DNA of 64,000 bases, taken from assembly GCA_964017185.1 (NCBI GenBank), contig OZ024883.1:682001-746000 (forward strand). The letters are read 5' to 3'. Below, in pieces: positions 1 through 15,000 of the stretch. Both the position numbers and the translations under genes were made by a program. Position 1 is the stretch's first letter. Every line of letters begins with the position of its first letter. The notes under the pieces were generated by a model. That model did not search any database. It was not told where the DNA came from and saw nothing but the letters and a program-made list of their open reading frames with translations. This stretch comes from Rugalucina vietnamica (Eukaryota > Mollusca > Bivalvia > Lucinida > Lucinidae).

Positions 1-3000
1 CGGAATAGCCGACCTATAAGCCGTGAAGGCACTTGTATGGACTACAAAACCCACAGGGTCTCCAACTCCCGAAAGTCGAAAAAGTACCCAGCCGAAGAGG
101 GTACACACGGCATGCCTTTTCTATACGGAAATGTGCATTTTCGGTCATATTTGTCCCCCTATTTCTAGGAAACCAGAGTTTTCCCGGCATAGCGGTGCAT
201 GTGGTCTGAGAGTGCCACCTTTTTGCTGTAAGACCCACTAGGTGGCTAGCTCCCGAAAGTCCGCGCTCGGCGATGACAGGCCTGCAAATTACCCCACCCC
301 CTACCGGCACATGTTATAGTGCCCAATGTTCGAGTTAAAATTTCCGAGAAACCAGAGTTTTCCCGGAATAGCCGACCTATAAGCCGTGAAGGCACTTGTA
401 TGGACTACAAAACCCACAGGGTCTCCAACTCCCGAAAGTCGAAAAAGTACCCAGCCGAAGAGGGTACACACGGCATGCCTTTTCTATACGGAAATGTGCA
501 TTTTCGGTCATATTTGTCCCCCTATTTCTCGGAAACCAGAGTTTTCCCGGCATAGCGGTGCATGTGGTCTGAGAGTGCCACCCTTCTACTGTAAGACCCA
601 CTAGGTGGCTAGCTCCCGAAAATCTGCGTTCGGGGATGACAGGCCTGCAAATTACCCCACCCCCTACCGGCACATGTTATAGTGCCCAATGTTCGAGTTA
701 AAATTTCCGAGAAACCAGAGTTTTCCCGGAATAGCCGAGCTATGGGCCGTGAAGGCACTTGTATGGACTACAAAACCCACTGGGTCTCCAACTCCCGAAA
801 GTCGAAAAAGTACCCAGCCGAAGAGGGTACCCGCGGCATGCCTTTTCTATACGGAAATGTGCATTTTCGGTCATATTTGTCCCCCTATATCTCGGAAACC
901 AGAGTTTTCCCGGCATAGCGGTGCATGTGGTCTGAGAGTGCCACCCTTCTACTGTAAGACCCACTAGGTGGCTAGCTCCCGAAAGTCCGCGTTCGGGGAT
1001 GACAGGCCTGCAAATTACCCCACCCCCTACCGGCACATGTTATAGTGCCCAATGTTCGAGTTAAAATTTCCGAGAAACCAGAGTTTTCCCGGAATAGCCG
1101 AGCTATGGGCCGTGAAGGCACTTGTATAGACTACAAAACCCACTTGGTCTCCAACTCCCGAAAGTCGAAAAAGTACCCAGCCGAAGAGGGTACCCGCGGC
1201 ATGCCTTTTCTATACGGAAATGTGCATTTTCGGTCATATTTGTCCCCCTATTTCTCGGAAACCAGAGTTTTCCCGGCATAGCGGTGCATGTGGTCTGAGA
1301 GTGCCACCCTTCTACTGTAAGACCCACTAGGTGGCTAGCTCCCGAAAGTCTGCGTTCGGGGATGACAGGCCTGCAAATTACCCCACCCCCTACCGGCACA
1401 TGTTATAGTGCCCAATGTTCGAGTTAAAATTTCCGAGAAACCAGAGTTTTCCCGGAATAGCCGAGCTATGGGCCGTGAAGGCACTTGTATGGACTACAAA
1501 ACCCACTGGGTCTCCAACTCCCGAAAGTCGAAAAAGTACCCAGCCGAAGAGGGTACCCGCGGCATGTCTTTTCTATACGGAAATGTGCATTTTCGGTCAT
1601 ATTTGTTCCCCTATTTCTCGGAAACCAGAGTTTTCCCGGCATAGCGGTGCATGTGGTCTGAGAGTGCCACCCTTCTACTGTAAGACCCACTAGGTGGCTA
1701 GCTCCCGAAAGTCCGCGTTCGGGGATGACAGGCCTGCAAATTACCCCACCCCCTACCGGCACATGTTATAGTGCCCAATGTTCGAGTTAAAATTTCCGAG
1801 AAACCAGAGTTTTCCCGGAATAGCCGACCTATGGGCCGTGAAGGCACTTGTATGGACTACAAAACCCACTGGGTCTCCAACTCCCGAAAGTCGAAAAAGT
1901 ACCCAGCCGAAGAGGGTACCCGCGGCATGCCTTTTCTATACGGAAATGTGCATTTTCGGTCATATTTGTCCCCCTATTTCTCGGAAACCAGAGTTTTCCC
2001 GGCATAGCGGTGCATGTGGTCTGAGAGTGCCACCCTTCTACTGTAAGACCCACTAGGTGGCTAGCTCCCGAAAGTCCGCGTTCGGGGATGACAGGCCTGC
2101 AAATTACCCCACCCCCTACCGGCACATGTTATAGTGCCCAATGTTCGAGTTTAAATTTACGAGAAACCAGAGTTTTCCCGGAATAGCCGAGCTATGGGCC
2201 GTGAAGGCACTTGTATGGACTACAAACCCACTGGGTCTCCAACTCCCGAAAGTCGAAAAAGTACCCAGCCGAAGAGGGTACCCGCGGCATGCCTTTTCTA
2301 TACGGAAATGCGCATTTTTGGTCATATTTGTCCCCCTTTTTCTCGGAAACCAGAGTTTTCCCGGCATAGCGGTGCATGTGGTCTGAGAGTGCCACCCTTC
2401 ATCTGTAAGACCCACTAAGTGGCTAGCTCCCGAAAGTCCGCGTTCGGGGATGACAGGCCTGCAAATTACCCCACCCCCTACCGGCACATGTTATAGTGCC
2501 CAATGTTCGAGTTAAAATTTCCGAGAAACCAGAGTTTTCCCGGAATAGCCGACCTATGGGCCGTGAAGGCACGTATGGACTACAAAACCCACAGGGTCTC
2601 CAACTCCCGAAAGTCGAAAAAGTACCCAGCCGAAGAGGGTACCCGCGGCATGCCTTTTCTATACGGAAATGTGCATTTTCGGTCATATTTGTCCCCCTAT
2701 TTCTCGGAAACCAGAGTGTTCCCGGCATAGCGGTGCATGTGGTCTGAGAGTGCCACCCTTCTTCTGTAAGACCCACTAAGTGGCTAGCTCCCGAAAGTCC
2801 GCGTTCGGGGATGACAGGCCTGCAAATTACCCCACCCCCTACCGGCACATGTTATAGTGCCCAATGTTCGAGTTAAAATTTCCGAGAAACCAGAGTTTTC
2901 CCGGAATAGCCGACCTATAAGCCGTGAAGGCACTTGTATGGACTACAAAACCCACAGGGTCTCCAACTCCCGAAAGTCGAAAAAGTACCCAGCCGAAGAG

Positions 3001-6000
3001 GGTACACACGGCATGCCTTTTCTATACGGAAATGTGCATTTTCGGTCATATTTGTCCCCCTATTTCTAGGAAACCAGAGTTTTCCCGGCATAGCGGTGCA
3101 TGTGGTCTGAGAGTGCCACCTTTTTGCTGTAAGACCCACTAGGTGGCTAGCTCCCGAAAGTCCGCGCTCGGCGATGACAGGCCTGCAAATTACCCCACCC
3201 CCTACCGGCACATGTTATAGTGCCCAATGTTCGAGTTAAAATTTCCGAGAAACCAGAGTTTTCCCTGAATAGCCGACCTATAAGCCGTGAAGGCACTTGT
3301 ATGGACTACAAAACCCACAGGGTCTCCAACTCCCGAAAGTCGAAAAAGTACCCAGCCGAAGAGGGTACACACGGCATGCCTTTTCTATACGGAAATGTGC
3401 ATTTTCGGTCATATTTGTCCCCCTATTTCTCGGAAACCAGAGTTTTCCCGGCATAGCGGTGCATGTGGTCTGAGAGTGCCACCCTTCTACTGTAAGACCC
3501 ACTAGGTGGCTAGCTCCCGAAAATCTGCGTTCGGGGATGACAGGCCTGCAAATTACCCCACCCCCTACCGGCACATGTTATAGTGCCCAATGTTCGAGTT
3601 AAAATTTCCGAGAAACCAGAGTTTTCCCGGAATAGCCGAGCTATGGGCCGTGAAGGCACTTGTATGGACTACAAAACCCACTGGGTCTCCAACTCCCGAA
3701 AGTCGAAAAAGTACCCAGCCGAAGAGGGTACCCGCGGCATGCCTTTTCTATACGGAAATGTGCATTTTCGGTCATATTTGTCCCCCTATATCTCGGAAAC
3801 CAGAGTTTTCCCGGCATAGCGGTGCATGTGGTCTGAGAGTGCCACCCTTCTACTGTAAGACCCACTAGGTGGCTAGCTCCCGAAAGTCCGCGTTCGGGGA
3901 TGACAGGCCTGCAAATTACCCCACCCCCTACCGGCACATGTTATAGTGCCCAATGTTCGAGTTAAAATTTCCGAGAAACCAGAGTTTTCCCGGAATAGCC
4001 GAGCTATGGGCCGTGAAGGCACTTGTATAGACTACAAAACCCACTTGGTCTCCAACTCCCGAAAGTCGAAAAAGTACCCAGCCGAAGAGGGTACCCGCGG
4101 CATGCCTTTTCTATACGGAAATGTGCATTTTCGGTCATATTTGTCCCCCTATTTCTCGGAAACCAGAGTTTTCCCGGCATAGCGGTGCATGTGGTCTGAG
4201 AGTGCCACCCTTCTACTGTAAGACCCACTAGGTGGCTAGCTCCCGAAAGTCTGCGTTCGGGGATGACAGGCCTGCAAATTACCCCACCCCCTACCGGCAC
4301 ATGTTATAGTGCCCAATGTTCGAGTTAAAATTTCCGAGAAACCAGAGTTTTCCCGGAATAGCCGAGCTATGGGCCGTGAAGGCACTTGTATGGACTACAA
4401 AACCCACTGGGTCTCCAACTCCCGAAAGTCGAAAAAGTACCCAGCCGAAGAGGGTACCCGCGGCATGTCTTTTCTATACGGAAATGTGCATTTTCGGTCA
4501 TATTTGTTCCCCTATTTCTCGGAAACCAGAGTTTTCCCGGCATAGCGGTGCATGTGGTCTGAGAGTGCCACCCTTCTACTGTAAGACCCACTAGGTGGCT
4601 AGCTCCCGAAAGTCCGCGTTCGGGGATGACAGGCCTGCAAATTACCCCACCCCCTACCGGCACATGTTATAGTGCCCAATGTTCGAGTTAAAATTTCCGA
4701 GAAACCAGAGTTTTCCCGGAATAGCCGACCTATGGGCCGTGAAGGCACTTGTATGGACTACAAAACCCACTGGGTCTCCAACTCCCGAAAGTCGAAAAAG
4801 TACCCAGCCGAAGAGGGTACCCGCGGCATGCCTTTTCTATACGGAAATGTGCATTTTCGGTCATATTTGTCCCCCTATTTCTCGGAAACCAGAGTTTTCC
4901 CGGCATAGCGGTGCATGTGGTCTGAGAGTGCCACCCTTCTACTGTAAGACCCACTAGGTGGCTAGCTCCCGAAAGTCCGCGTTCGGGGATGACAGGCCTG
5001 CAAATTACCCCACCCCCTACCGGCACATGTTATAGTGCCCAATGTTCGAGTTTAAATTTACGAGAAACCAGAGTTTTCCCGGAATAGCCGAGCTATGGGC
5101 CGTGAAGGCACTTGTATGGACTACAAACCCACTGGGTCTCCAACTCCCGAAAGTCGAAAAAGTACCCAGCCGAAGAGGGTACCCGCGGCATGCCTTTTCT
5201 ATACGGAAATGCGCATTTTTGGTCATATTTGTCCCCCTTTTTCTCGGAAACCAGAGTTTTCCCGGCATAGCGGTGCATGTGGTCTGAGAGTGCCACCCTT
5301 CATCTGTAAGACCCACTAAGTGGCTAGCTCCCGAAAGTCCGCGTTCGGGGATGACAGGCCTGCAAATTACCCCACCCCCTACCGGCACATGTTATAGTGC
5401 CCAATGTTCGAGTTAAAATTTCCGAGAAACCAGAGTTTTCCCGGAATAGCCGACCTATGGGCCGTGAAGGCACGTATGGACTACAAAACCCACAGGGTCT
5501 CCAACTCCCGAAAGTCGAAAAAGTACCCAGCCGAAGAGGGTACCCGCGGCATGCCTTTTCTATACGGAAATGTGCATTTTCGGTCATATTTGTCCCCCTA
5601 TTTCTCGGAAACCAGAGTGTTCCCGGCATAGCGGTGCATGTGGTCTGAGAGTGCCACCCTTCTTCTGTAAGACCCACTAAGTGGCTAGCTCCCGAAAGTC
5701 CGCGTTCGGGGATGACAGGCCTGCAAATTACCCCACCCCCTACCGGCACATGTTATAGTGCCCAATGTTCGAGTTAAAATTTCCGAGAAACCAGAGTTTT
5801 CCCGGAATAGCCGACCTATAAGCCGTGAAGGCACTTGTATGGACTACAAAACCCACAGGGTCTCCAACTCCCGAAAGTCGAAAAAGTACCCAGCCGAAGA
5901 GGGTACACACGGCATGCCTTTTCTATACGGAAATGTGCATTTTCGGTCATATTTGTCCCCCTATTTCTAGGAAACCAGAGTTTTCCCGGCATAGCGGTGC

Positions 6001-9000
6001 ATGTGGTCTGAGAGTGCCACCTTTTTGCTGTAAGACCCACTAGGTGGCTAGCTCCCGAAAGTCCGCGCTCGGCGATGACAGGCCTGCAAATTACCCCACC
6101 CCCTACCGGCACATGTTATAGTGCCCAAAGTTCGAGTTAAAATTTCCGAGAAACCAGAGTTTTCCCGGAATAGCCGACCTATAAGCCGTGAAGGCACTTG
6201 TATGGACTACAAAACCCACAGGGTCTCCAACTCCCGAAAGTCGAAAAAGTACCCAGCCGAAGAGGGTACACACGGCATGCCTTTTCTATACGGAAATGTG
6301 CATTTTCGGTCATATTTGTCCCCCTATTTCTCGGAAACCAGAGTTTTCCCGGCATAGCGGTGCATGTGGTCTGAGAGTGCCACCCTTCTACTGTAAGACC
6401 CACTAGGTGGCTAGCTCCCGAAAATCTGCGTTCGGGGATGACAGGCCTGCAAATTACCCCACCCCCTACCGGCACATGTTATAGTGCCCAATGTTCGAGT
6501 TAAAATTTCCGAGAAACCAGAGTTTTCCCGGAATAGCCGAGCTATGGGCCGTGAAGGCACTTGTATGGACTACAAAACCCACTGGGTCTCCAACTCCCGA
6601 AAGTCGAAAAAGTACCCAGCCGAAGAGGGTACCCGCGGCATGCCTTTTCTATACGGAAATGTGCATTTTCGGTCATATTTGTCCCCCTATATCTCGGAAA
6701 CCAGAGTTTTCCCGGCATAGCGGTGCATGTGGTCTGAGAGTGCCACCCTTCTACTGTAAGACCCACTAGGTGGCTAGCTCCCGAAAGTCCGCGTTCGGGG
6801 ATGACAGGCCTGCAAATTACCCCACCCCCTACCGGCACATGTTATAGTGCCCAATGTTCGAGTTAAAATTTCCGAGAAACCAGAGTTTTCCCGGAATAGC
6901 CGAGCTATGGGCCGTGAAGGCACTTGTATAGACTACAAAACCCACTTGGTCTCCAACTCCCGAAAGTCGAAAAAGTACCCAGCCGAAGAGGGTACCCGCG
7001 GCATGCCTTTTCTATACGGAAATGTGCATTTTCGGTCATATTTGTCCCCCTATTTCTCGGAAACCAGAGTTTTCCCGGCATAGCGGTGCATGTGGTCTGA
7101 GAGTGCCACCCTTCTACTGTAAGACCCACTAGGTGGCTAGCTCCCGAAAGTCTGCGTTCGGGGATGACAGGCCTGCAAATTACCCCACCCCCTACCGGCA
7201 CATGTTATAGTGCCCAATGTTCGAGTTAAAATTTCCGAGAAACCAGAGTTTTCCCGGAATAGCCGAGCTATGGGCCGTGAAGGCACTTGTATGGACTACA
7301 AAACCCACTGGGTCTCCAACTCCCGAAAGTCGAAAAAGTACCCAGCCGAAGAGGGTACCCGCGGCATGTCTTTTCTATACGGAAATGTGCATTTTCGGTC
7401 ATATTTGTTCCCCTATTTCTCGGAAACCAGAGTTTTCCCGGCATAGCGGTGCATGTGGTCTGAGAGTGCCACCCTTCTACTGTAAGACCCACTAGGTGGC
7501 TAGCTCCCGAAAGTCCGCGTTCGGGGATGACAGGCCTGCAAATTACCCCACCCCCTACCGGCACATGTTATAGTGCCCAATGTTCGAGTTAAAATTTCCG
7601 AGAAACCAGAGTTTTCCCGGAATAGCCGACCTATGGGCCGTGAAGGCACTTGTATGGACTACAAAACCCACTGGGTCTCCAACTCCCGAAAGTCGAAAAA
7701 GTACCCAGCCGAAGAGGGTACCCGCGGCATGCCTTTTCTATACGGAAATGTGCATTTTCGGTCATATTTGTCCCCCTATTTCTCGGAAACCAGAGTTTTC
7801 CCGGCATAGCGGTGCATGTGGTCTGAGAGTGCCACCCTTCTACTGTAAGACCCACTAGGTGGCTAGCTCCCGAAAGTCCGCGTTCGGGGATGACAGGCCT
7901 GCAAATTACCCCACCCCCTACCGGCACATGTTATAGTGCCCAATGTTCGAGTTTAAATTTACGAGAAACCAGAGTTTTCCCGGAATAGCCGAGCTATGGG
8001 CCGTGAAGGCACTTGTATGGACTACAAACCCACTGGGTCTCCAACTCCCGAAAGTCGAAAAAGTACCCAGCCGAAGAGGGTACCCGCGGCATGCCTTTTC
8101 TATACGGAAATGCGCATTTTTGGTCATATTTGTCCCCCTTTTTCTCGGAAACCAGAGTTTTCCCGGCATAGCGGTGCATGTGGTCTGAGAGTGCCACCCT
8201 TCATCTGTAAGACCCACTAAGTGGCTAGCTCCCGAAAGTCCGCGTTCGGGGATGACAGGCCTGCAAATTACCCCACCCCCTACCGGCACATGTTATAGTG
8301 CCCAATGTTCGAGTTAAAATTTCCGAGAAACCAGAGTTTTCCCGGAATAGCCGACCTATGGGCCGTGAAGGCACGTATGGACTACAAAACCCACAGGGTC
8401 TCCAACTCCCGAAAGTCGAAAAAGTACCCAGCCGAAGAGGGTACCCGCGGCATGCCTTTTCTATACGGAAATGTGCATTTTCGGTCATATTTGTCCCCCT
8501 ATTTCTCGGAAACCAGAGTGTTCCCGGCATAGCGGTGCATGTGGTCTGAGAGTGCCACCCTTCTTCTGTAAGACCCACTAAGTGGCTAGCTCCCGAAAGT
8601 CCGCGTTCGGGGATGACAGGCCTGCAAATTACCCCACCCCCTACCGGCACATGTTATAGTGCCCAATGTTCGAGTTAAAATTTCCGAGAAACCAGAGTTT
8701 TCCCGGAATAGCCGACCTATAAGCCGTGAAGGCACTTGTATGGACTACAAAACCCACAGGGTCTCCAACTCCCGAAAGTCGAAAAAGTACCCAGCCGAAG
8801 AGGGTACACACGGCATGCCTTTTCTATACGGAAATGTGCATTTTCGGTCATATTTGTCCCCCTATTTCTAGGAAACCAGAGTTTTCCCGGCATAGCGGTG
8901 CATGTGGTCTGAGAGTGCCACCTTTTTGCTGTAAGACCCACTAGGTGGCTAGCTCCCGAAAGTCCGCGCTCGGCGATGACAGGCCTGCAAATTACCCCAC

Positions 9001-12000
9001 CCCCTACCGGCACATGTTATAGTGCCCAATGTTCGAGTTAAAATTTCCGAGAAACCAGAGTTTTCCCGGAATAGCCGACCTATAAGCCGTGAAGGCACTT
9101 GTATGGACTACAAAACCCACAGGGTCTCCAACTCCCGAAAGTCGAAAAAGTACCCAGCCGAAGAGGGTACACACGGCATGCCTTTTCTATACGGAAATGT
9201 GCATTTTCGGTCATATTTGTCCCCCTATTTCTCGGAAACCAGAGTTTTCCCGGCATAGCGGTGCATGTGGTCTGAGAGTGCCACCCTTCTACTGTAAGAC
9301 CCACTAGGTGGCTAGCTCCCGAAAATCTGCGTTCGGGGATGACAGGCCTGCAAATTACCCCACCCCCTACCGGCACATGTTATAGTGCCCAATGTTCGAG
9401 TTAAAATTTCCGAGAAACCAGAGTTTTCCCGGAATAGCCGAGCTATGGGCCGTGAAGGCACTTGTATGGACTACAAAACCCACTGGGTCTCCAACTCCCG
9501 AAAGTCGAAAAAGTACCCAGCCGAAGAGGGTACCCGCGGCATGCCTTTTCTATACGGAAATGTGCATTTTCGGTCATATTTGTCCCCCTATATCTCGGAA
9601 ACCAGAGTTTTCCCGGCATAGCGGTGCATGTGGTCTGAGAGTGCCACCCTTCTACTGTAAGACCCACTAGGTGGCTAGCTCCCGAAAGTCCGCGTTCGGG
9701 GATGACAGGCCTGCAAATTACCCCACCCCCTACCGGCACATGTTATAGTGCCCAATGTTCGAGTTAAAATTTCCGAGAAACCAGAGTTTTCCCGGAATAG
9801 CCGAGCTATGGGCCGTGAAGGCACTTGTATAGACTACAAAACCCACTTGGTCTCCAACTCCCGAAAGTCGAAAAAGTACCCAGCCGAAGAGGGTACCCGC
9901 GGCATGCCTTTTCTATACGGAAATGTGCATTTTCGGTCATATTTGTCCCCCTATTTCTCGGAAACCAGAGTTTTCCCGGCATAGCGGTGCATGTGGTCTG
10001 AGAGTGCCACCCTTCTACTGTAAGACCCACTAGGTGGCTAGCTCCCGAAAGTCTGCGTTCGGGGATGACAGGCCTGCAAATTACCCCACCCCCTACCGGC
10101 ACATGTTATAGTGCCCAATGTTCGAGTTAAAATTTCCGAGAAACCAGAGTTTTCCCGGAATAGCCGAGCTATGGGCCGTGAAGGCACTTGTATGGACTAC
10201 AAAACCCACTGGGTCTCCAACTCCCGAAAGTCGAAAAAGTACCCAGCCGAAGAGGGTACCCGCGGCATGTCTTTTCTATACGGAAATGTGCATTTTCGGT
10301 CATATTTGTTCCCCTATTTCTCGGAAACCAGAGTTTTCCCGGCATAGCGGTGCATGTGGTCTGAGAGTGCCACCCTTCTACTGTAAGACCCACTAGGTGG
10401 CTAGCTCCCGAAAGTCCGCGTTCGGGGATGACAGGCCTGCAAATTACCCCACCCCCTACCGGCACATGTTATAGTGCCCAATGTTCGAGTTAAAATTTCC
10501 GAGAAACCAGAGTTTTCCCGGAATAGCCGACCTATGGGCCGTGAAGGCACTTGTATGGACTACAAAACCCACTGGGTCTCCAACTCCCGAAAGTCGAAAA
10601 AGTACCCAGCCGAAGAGGGTACCCGCGGCATGCCTTTTCTATACGGAAATGTGCATTTTCGGTCATATTTGTCCCCCTATTTCTCGGAAACCAGAGTTTT
10701 CCCGGCATAGCGGTGCATGTGGTCTGAGAGTGCCACCCTTCTACTGTAAGACCCACTAGGTGGCTAGCTCCCGAAAGTCCGCGTTCGGGGATGACAGGCC
10801 TGCAAATTACCCCACCCCCTACCGGCACATGTTATAGTGCCCAATGTTCGAGTTTAAATTTACGAGAAACCAGAGTTTTCCCGGAATAGCCGAGCTATGG
10901 GCCGTGAAGGCACTTGTATGGACTACAAACCCACTGGGTCTCCAACTCCCGAAAGTCGAAAAAGTACCCAGCCGAAGAGGGTACCCGCGGCATGCCTTTT
11001 CTATACGGAAATGCGCATTTTTGGTCATATTTGTCCCCCTTTTTCTCGGAAACCAGAGTTTTCCCGGCATAGCGGTGCATGTGGTCTGAGAGTGCCACCC
11101 TTCATCTGTAAGACCCACTAAGTGGCTAGCTCCCGAAAGTCCGCGTTCGGGGATGACAGGCCTGCAAATTACCCCACCCCCTACCGGCACATGTTATAGT
11201 GCCCAATGTTCGAGTTAAAATTTCCGAGAAACCAGAGTTTTCCCGGAATAGCCGACCTATGGGCCGTGAAGGCACGTATGGACTACAAAACCCACAGGGT
11301 CTCCAACTCCCGAAAGTCGAAAAAGTACCCAGCCGAAGAGGGTACCCGCGGCATGCCTTTTCTATACGGAAATGTGCATTTTCGGTCATATTTGTCCCCC
11401 TATTTCTCGGAAACCAGAGTGTTCCCGGCATAGCGGTGCATGTGGTCTGAGAGTGCCACCCTTCTTCTGTAAGACCCACTAAGTGGCTAGCTCCCGAAAG
11501 TCCGCGTTCGGGGATGACAGGCCTGCAAATTACCCCACCCCCTACCGGCACATGTTATAGTGCCCAATGTTCGAGTTAAAATTTCCGAGAAACCAGAGTT
11601 TTCCCGGAATAGCCGACCTATAAGCCGTGAAGGCACTTGTATGGACTACAAAACCCACAGGGTCTCCAACTCCCGAAAGTCGAAAAAGTACCCAGCCGAA
11701 GAGGGTACACACGGCATGCCTTTTCTATACGGAAATGTGCATTTTCGGTCATATTTGTCCCCCTATTTCTAGGAAACCAGAGTTTTCCCGGCATAGCGGT
11801 GCATGTGGTCTGAGAGTGCCACCTTTTTGCTGTAAGACCCACTAGGTGGCTAGCTCCCGAAAGTCCGCGCTCGGCGATGACAGGCCTGCAAATTACCCCA
11901 CCCCCTACCGGCACATGTTATAGTGCCCAATGTTCGAGTTAAAATTTCCGAGAAACCAGAGTTTTCCCGGAATAGCCGACCTATAAGCCGTGAAGGCACT

Positions 12001-15000
12001 TGTATGGACTACAAAACCCACAGGGTCTCCAACTCCCGAAAGTCGAAAAAGTACCCAGCCGAAGAGGGTACACACGGCATGCCTTTTCTATACGGAAATG
12101 TGCATTTTCGGTCATATTTGTCCCCCTATTTCTCGGAAACCAGAGTTTTCCCGGCATAGCGGTGCATGTGGTCTGAGAGTGCCACCCTTCTACTGTAAGA
12201 CCCACTAGGTGGCTAGCTCCCGAAAATCTGCGTTCGGGGATGACAGGCCTGCAAATTACCCCACCCCCTACCGGCACATGTTATAGTGCCCAATGTTCGA
12301 GTTAAAATTTCCGAGAAACCAGAGTTTTCCCGGAATAGCCGAGCTATGGGCCGTGAAGGCACTTGTATGGACTACAAAACCCACTGGGTCTCCAACTCCC
12401 GAAAGTCGAAAAAGTACCCAGCCGAAGAGGGTACCCGCGGCATGCCTTTTCTATACGGAAATGTGCATTTTCGGTCATATTTGTCCCCCTATATCTCGGA
12501 AACCAGAGTTTTCCCGGCATAGCGGTGCATGTGGTCTGAGAGTGCCACCCTTCTACTGTAAGACCCACTAGGTGGCTAGCTCCCGAAAGTCCGCGTTCGG
12601 GGATGACAGGCCTGCAAATTACCCCACCCCCTACCGGCACATGTTATAGTGCCCAATGTTCGAGTTAAAATTTCCGAGAAACCAGAGTTTTCCCGGAATA
12701 GCCGAGCTATGGGCCGTGAAGGCACTTGTATAGACTACAAAACCCACTTGGTCTCCAACTCCCGAAAGTCGAAAAAGTACCCAGCCGAAGAGGGTACCCG
12801 CGGCATGCCTTTTCTATACGGAAATGTGCATTTTCGGTCATATTTGTCCCCCTATTTCTCGGAAACCAGAGTTTTCCCGGCATAGCGGTGCATGTGGTCT
12901 GAGAGTGCCACCCTTCTACTGTAAGACCCACTAGGTGGCTAGCTCCCGAAAGTCTGCGTTCGGGGATGACAGGCCTGCAAATTACCCCACCCCCTACCGG
13001 CACATGTTATAGTGCCCAATGTTCGAGTTAAAATTTCCGAGAAACCAGAGTTTTCCCGGAATAGCCGAGCTATGGGCCGTGAAGGCACTTGTATGGACTA
13101 CAAAACCCACTGGGTCTCCAACTCCCGAAAGTCGAAAAAGTACCCAGCCGAAGAGGGTACCCGCGGCATGTCTTTTCTATACGGAAATGTGCATTTTCGG
13201 TCATATTTGTTCCCCTATTTCTCGGAAACCAGAGTTTTCCCGGCATAGCGGTGCATGTGGTCTGAGAGTGCCACCCTTCTACTGTAAGACCCACTAGGTG
13301 GCTAGCTCCCGAAAGTCCGCGTTCGGGGATGACAGGCCTGCAAATTACCCCACCCCCTACCGGCACATGTTATAGTGCCCAATGTTCGAGTTAAAATTTC
13401 CGAGAAACCAGAGTTTTCCCGGAATAGCCGACCTATGGGCCGTGAAGGCACTTGTATGGACTACAAAACCCACTGGGTCTCCAACTCCCGAAAGTCGAAA
13501 AAGTACCCAGCCGAAGAGGGTACCCGCGGCATGCCTTTTCTATACGGAAATGTGCATTTTCGGTCATATTTGTCCCCCTATTTCTCGGAAACCAGAGTTT
13601 TCCCGGCATAGCGGTGCATGTGGTCTGAGAGTGCCACCCTTCTACTGTAAGACCCACTAGGTGGCTAGCTCCCGAAAGTCCGCGTTCGGGGATGACAGGC
13701 CTGCAAATTACCCCACCCCCTACCGGCACATGTTATAGTGCCCAATGTTCGAGTTTAAATTTACGAGAAACCAGAGTTTTCCCGGAATAGCCGAGCTATG
13801 GGCCGTGAAGGCACTTGTATGGACTACAAACCCACTGGGTCTCCAACTCCCGAAAGTCGAAAAAGTACCCAGCCGAAGAGGGTACCCGCGGCATGCCTTT
13901 TCTATACGGAAATGCGCATTTTTGGTCATATTTGTCCCCCTTTTTCTCGGAAACCAGAGTTTTCCCGGCATAGCGGTGCATGTGGTCTGAGAGTGCCACC
14001 CTTCATCTGTAAGACCCACTAAGTGGCTAGCTCCCGAAAGTCCGCGTTCGGGGATGACAGGCCTGCAAATTACCCCACCCCCTACCGGCACATGTTATAG
14101 TGCCCAATGTTCGAGTTAAAATTTCCGAGAAACCAGAGTTTTCCCGGAATAGCCGACCTATGGGCCGTGAAGGCACGTATGGACTACAAAACCCACAGGG
14201 TCTCCAACTCCCGAAAGTCGAAAAAGTACCCAGCCGAAGAGGGTACCCGCGGCATGCCTTTTCTATACGGAAATGTGCATTTTCGGTCATATTTGTCCCC
14301 CTATTTCTCGGAAACCAGAGTGTTCCCGGCATAGCGGTGCATGTGGTCTGAGAGTGCCACCCTTCTTCTGTAAGACCCACTAAGTGGCTAGCTCCCGAAA
14401 GTCCGCGTTCGGGGATGACAGGCCTGCAAATTACCCCACCCCCTACCGGCACATGTTATAGTGCCCAATGTTCGAGTTAAAATTTCCGAGAAACCAGAGT
14501 TTTCCCGGAATAGCCGACCTATAAGCCGTGAAGGCACTTGTATGGACTACAAAACCCACAGGGTCTCCAACTCCCGAAAGTCGAAAAAGTACCCAGCCGA
14601 AGAGGGTACACACGGCATGCCTTTTCTATACGGAAATGTGCATTTTCGGTCATATTTGTCCCCCTATTTCTAGGAAACCAGAGTTTTCCCGGCATAGCGG
14701 TGCATGTGGTCTGAGAGTGCCACCTTTTTGCTGTAAGACCCACTAGGTGGCTAGCTCCCGAAAGTCCGCGCTCGGCGATGACAGGCCTGCAAATTACCCC
14801 ACCCCCTACCGGCACATGTTATAGTGCCCAATGTTCGAGTTAAAATTTCCGAGAAACCAGAGTTTTCCCGGAATAGCCGACCTATAAGCCGTGAAGGCAC
14901 TTGTATGGACTACAAAACCCACAGGGTCTCCAACTCCCGAAAGTCGAAAAAGTACCCAGCCGAAGAGGGTACACACGGCATGCCTTTTCTATACGGAAAT

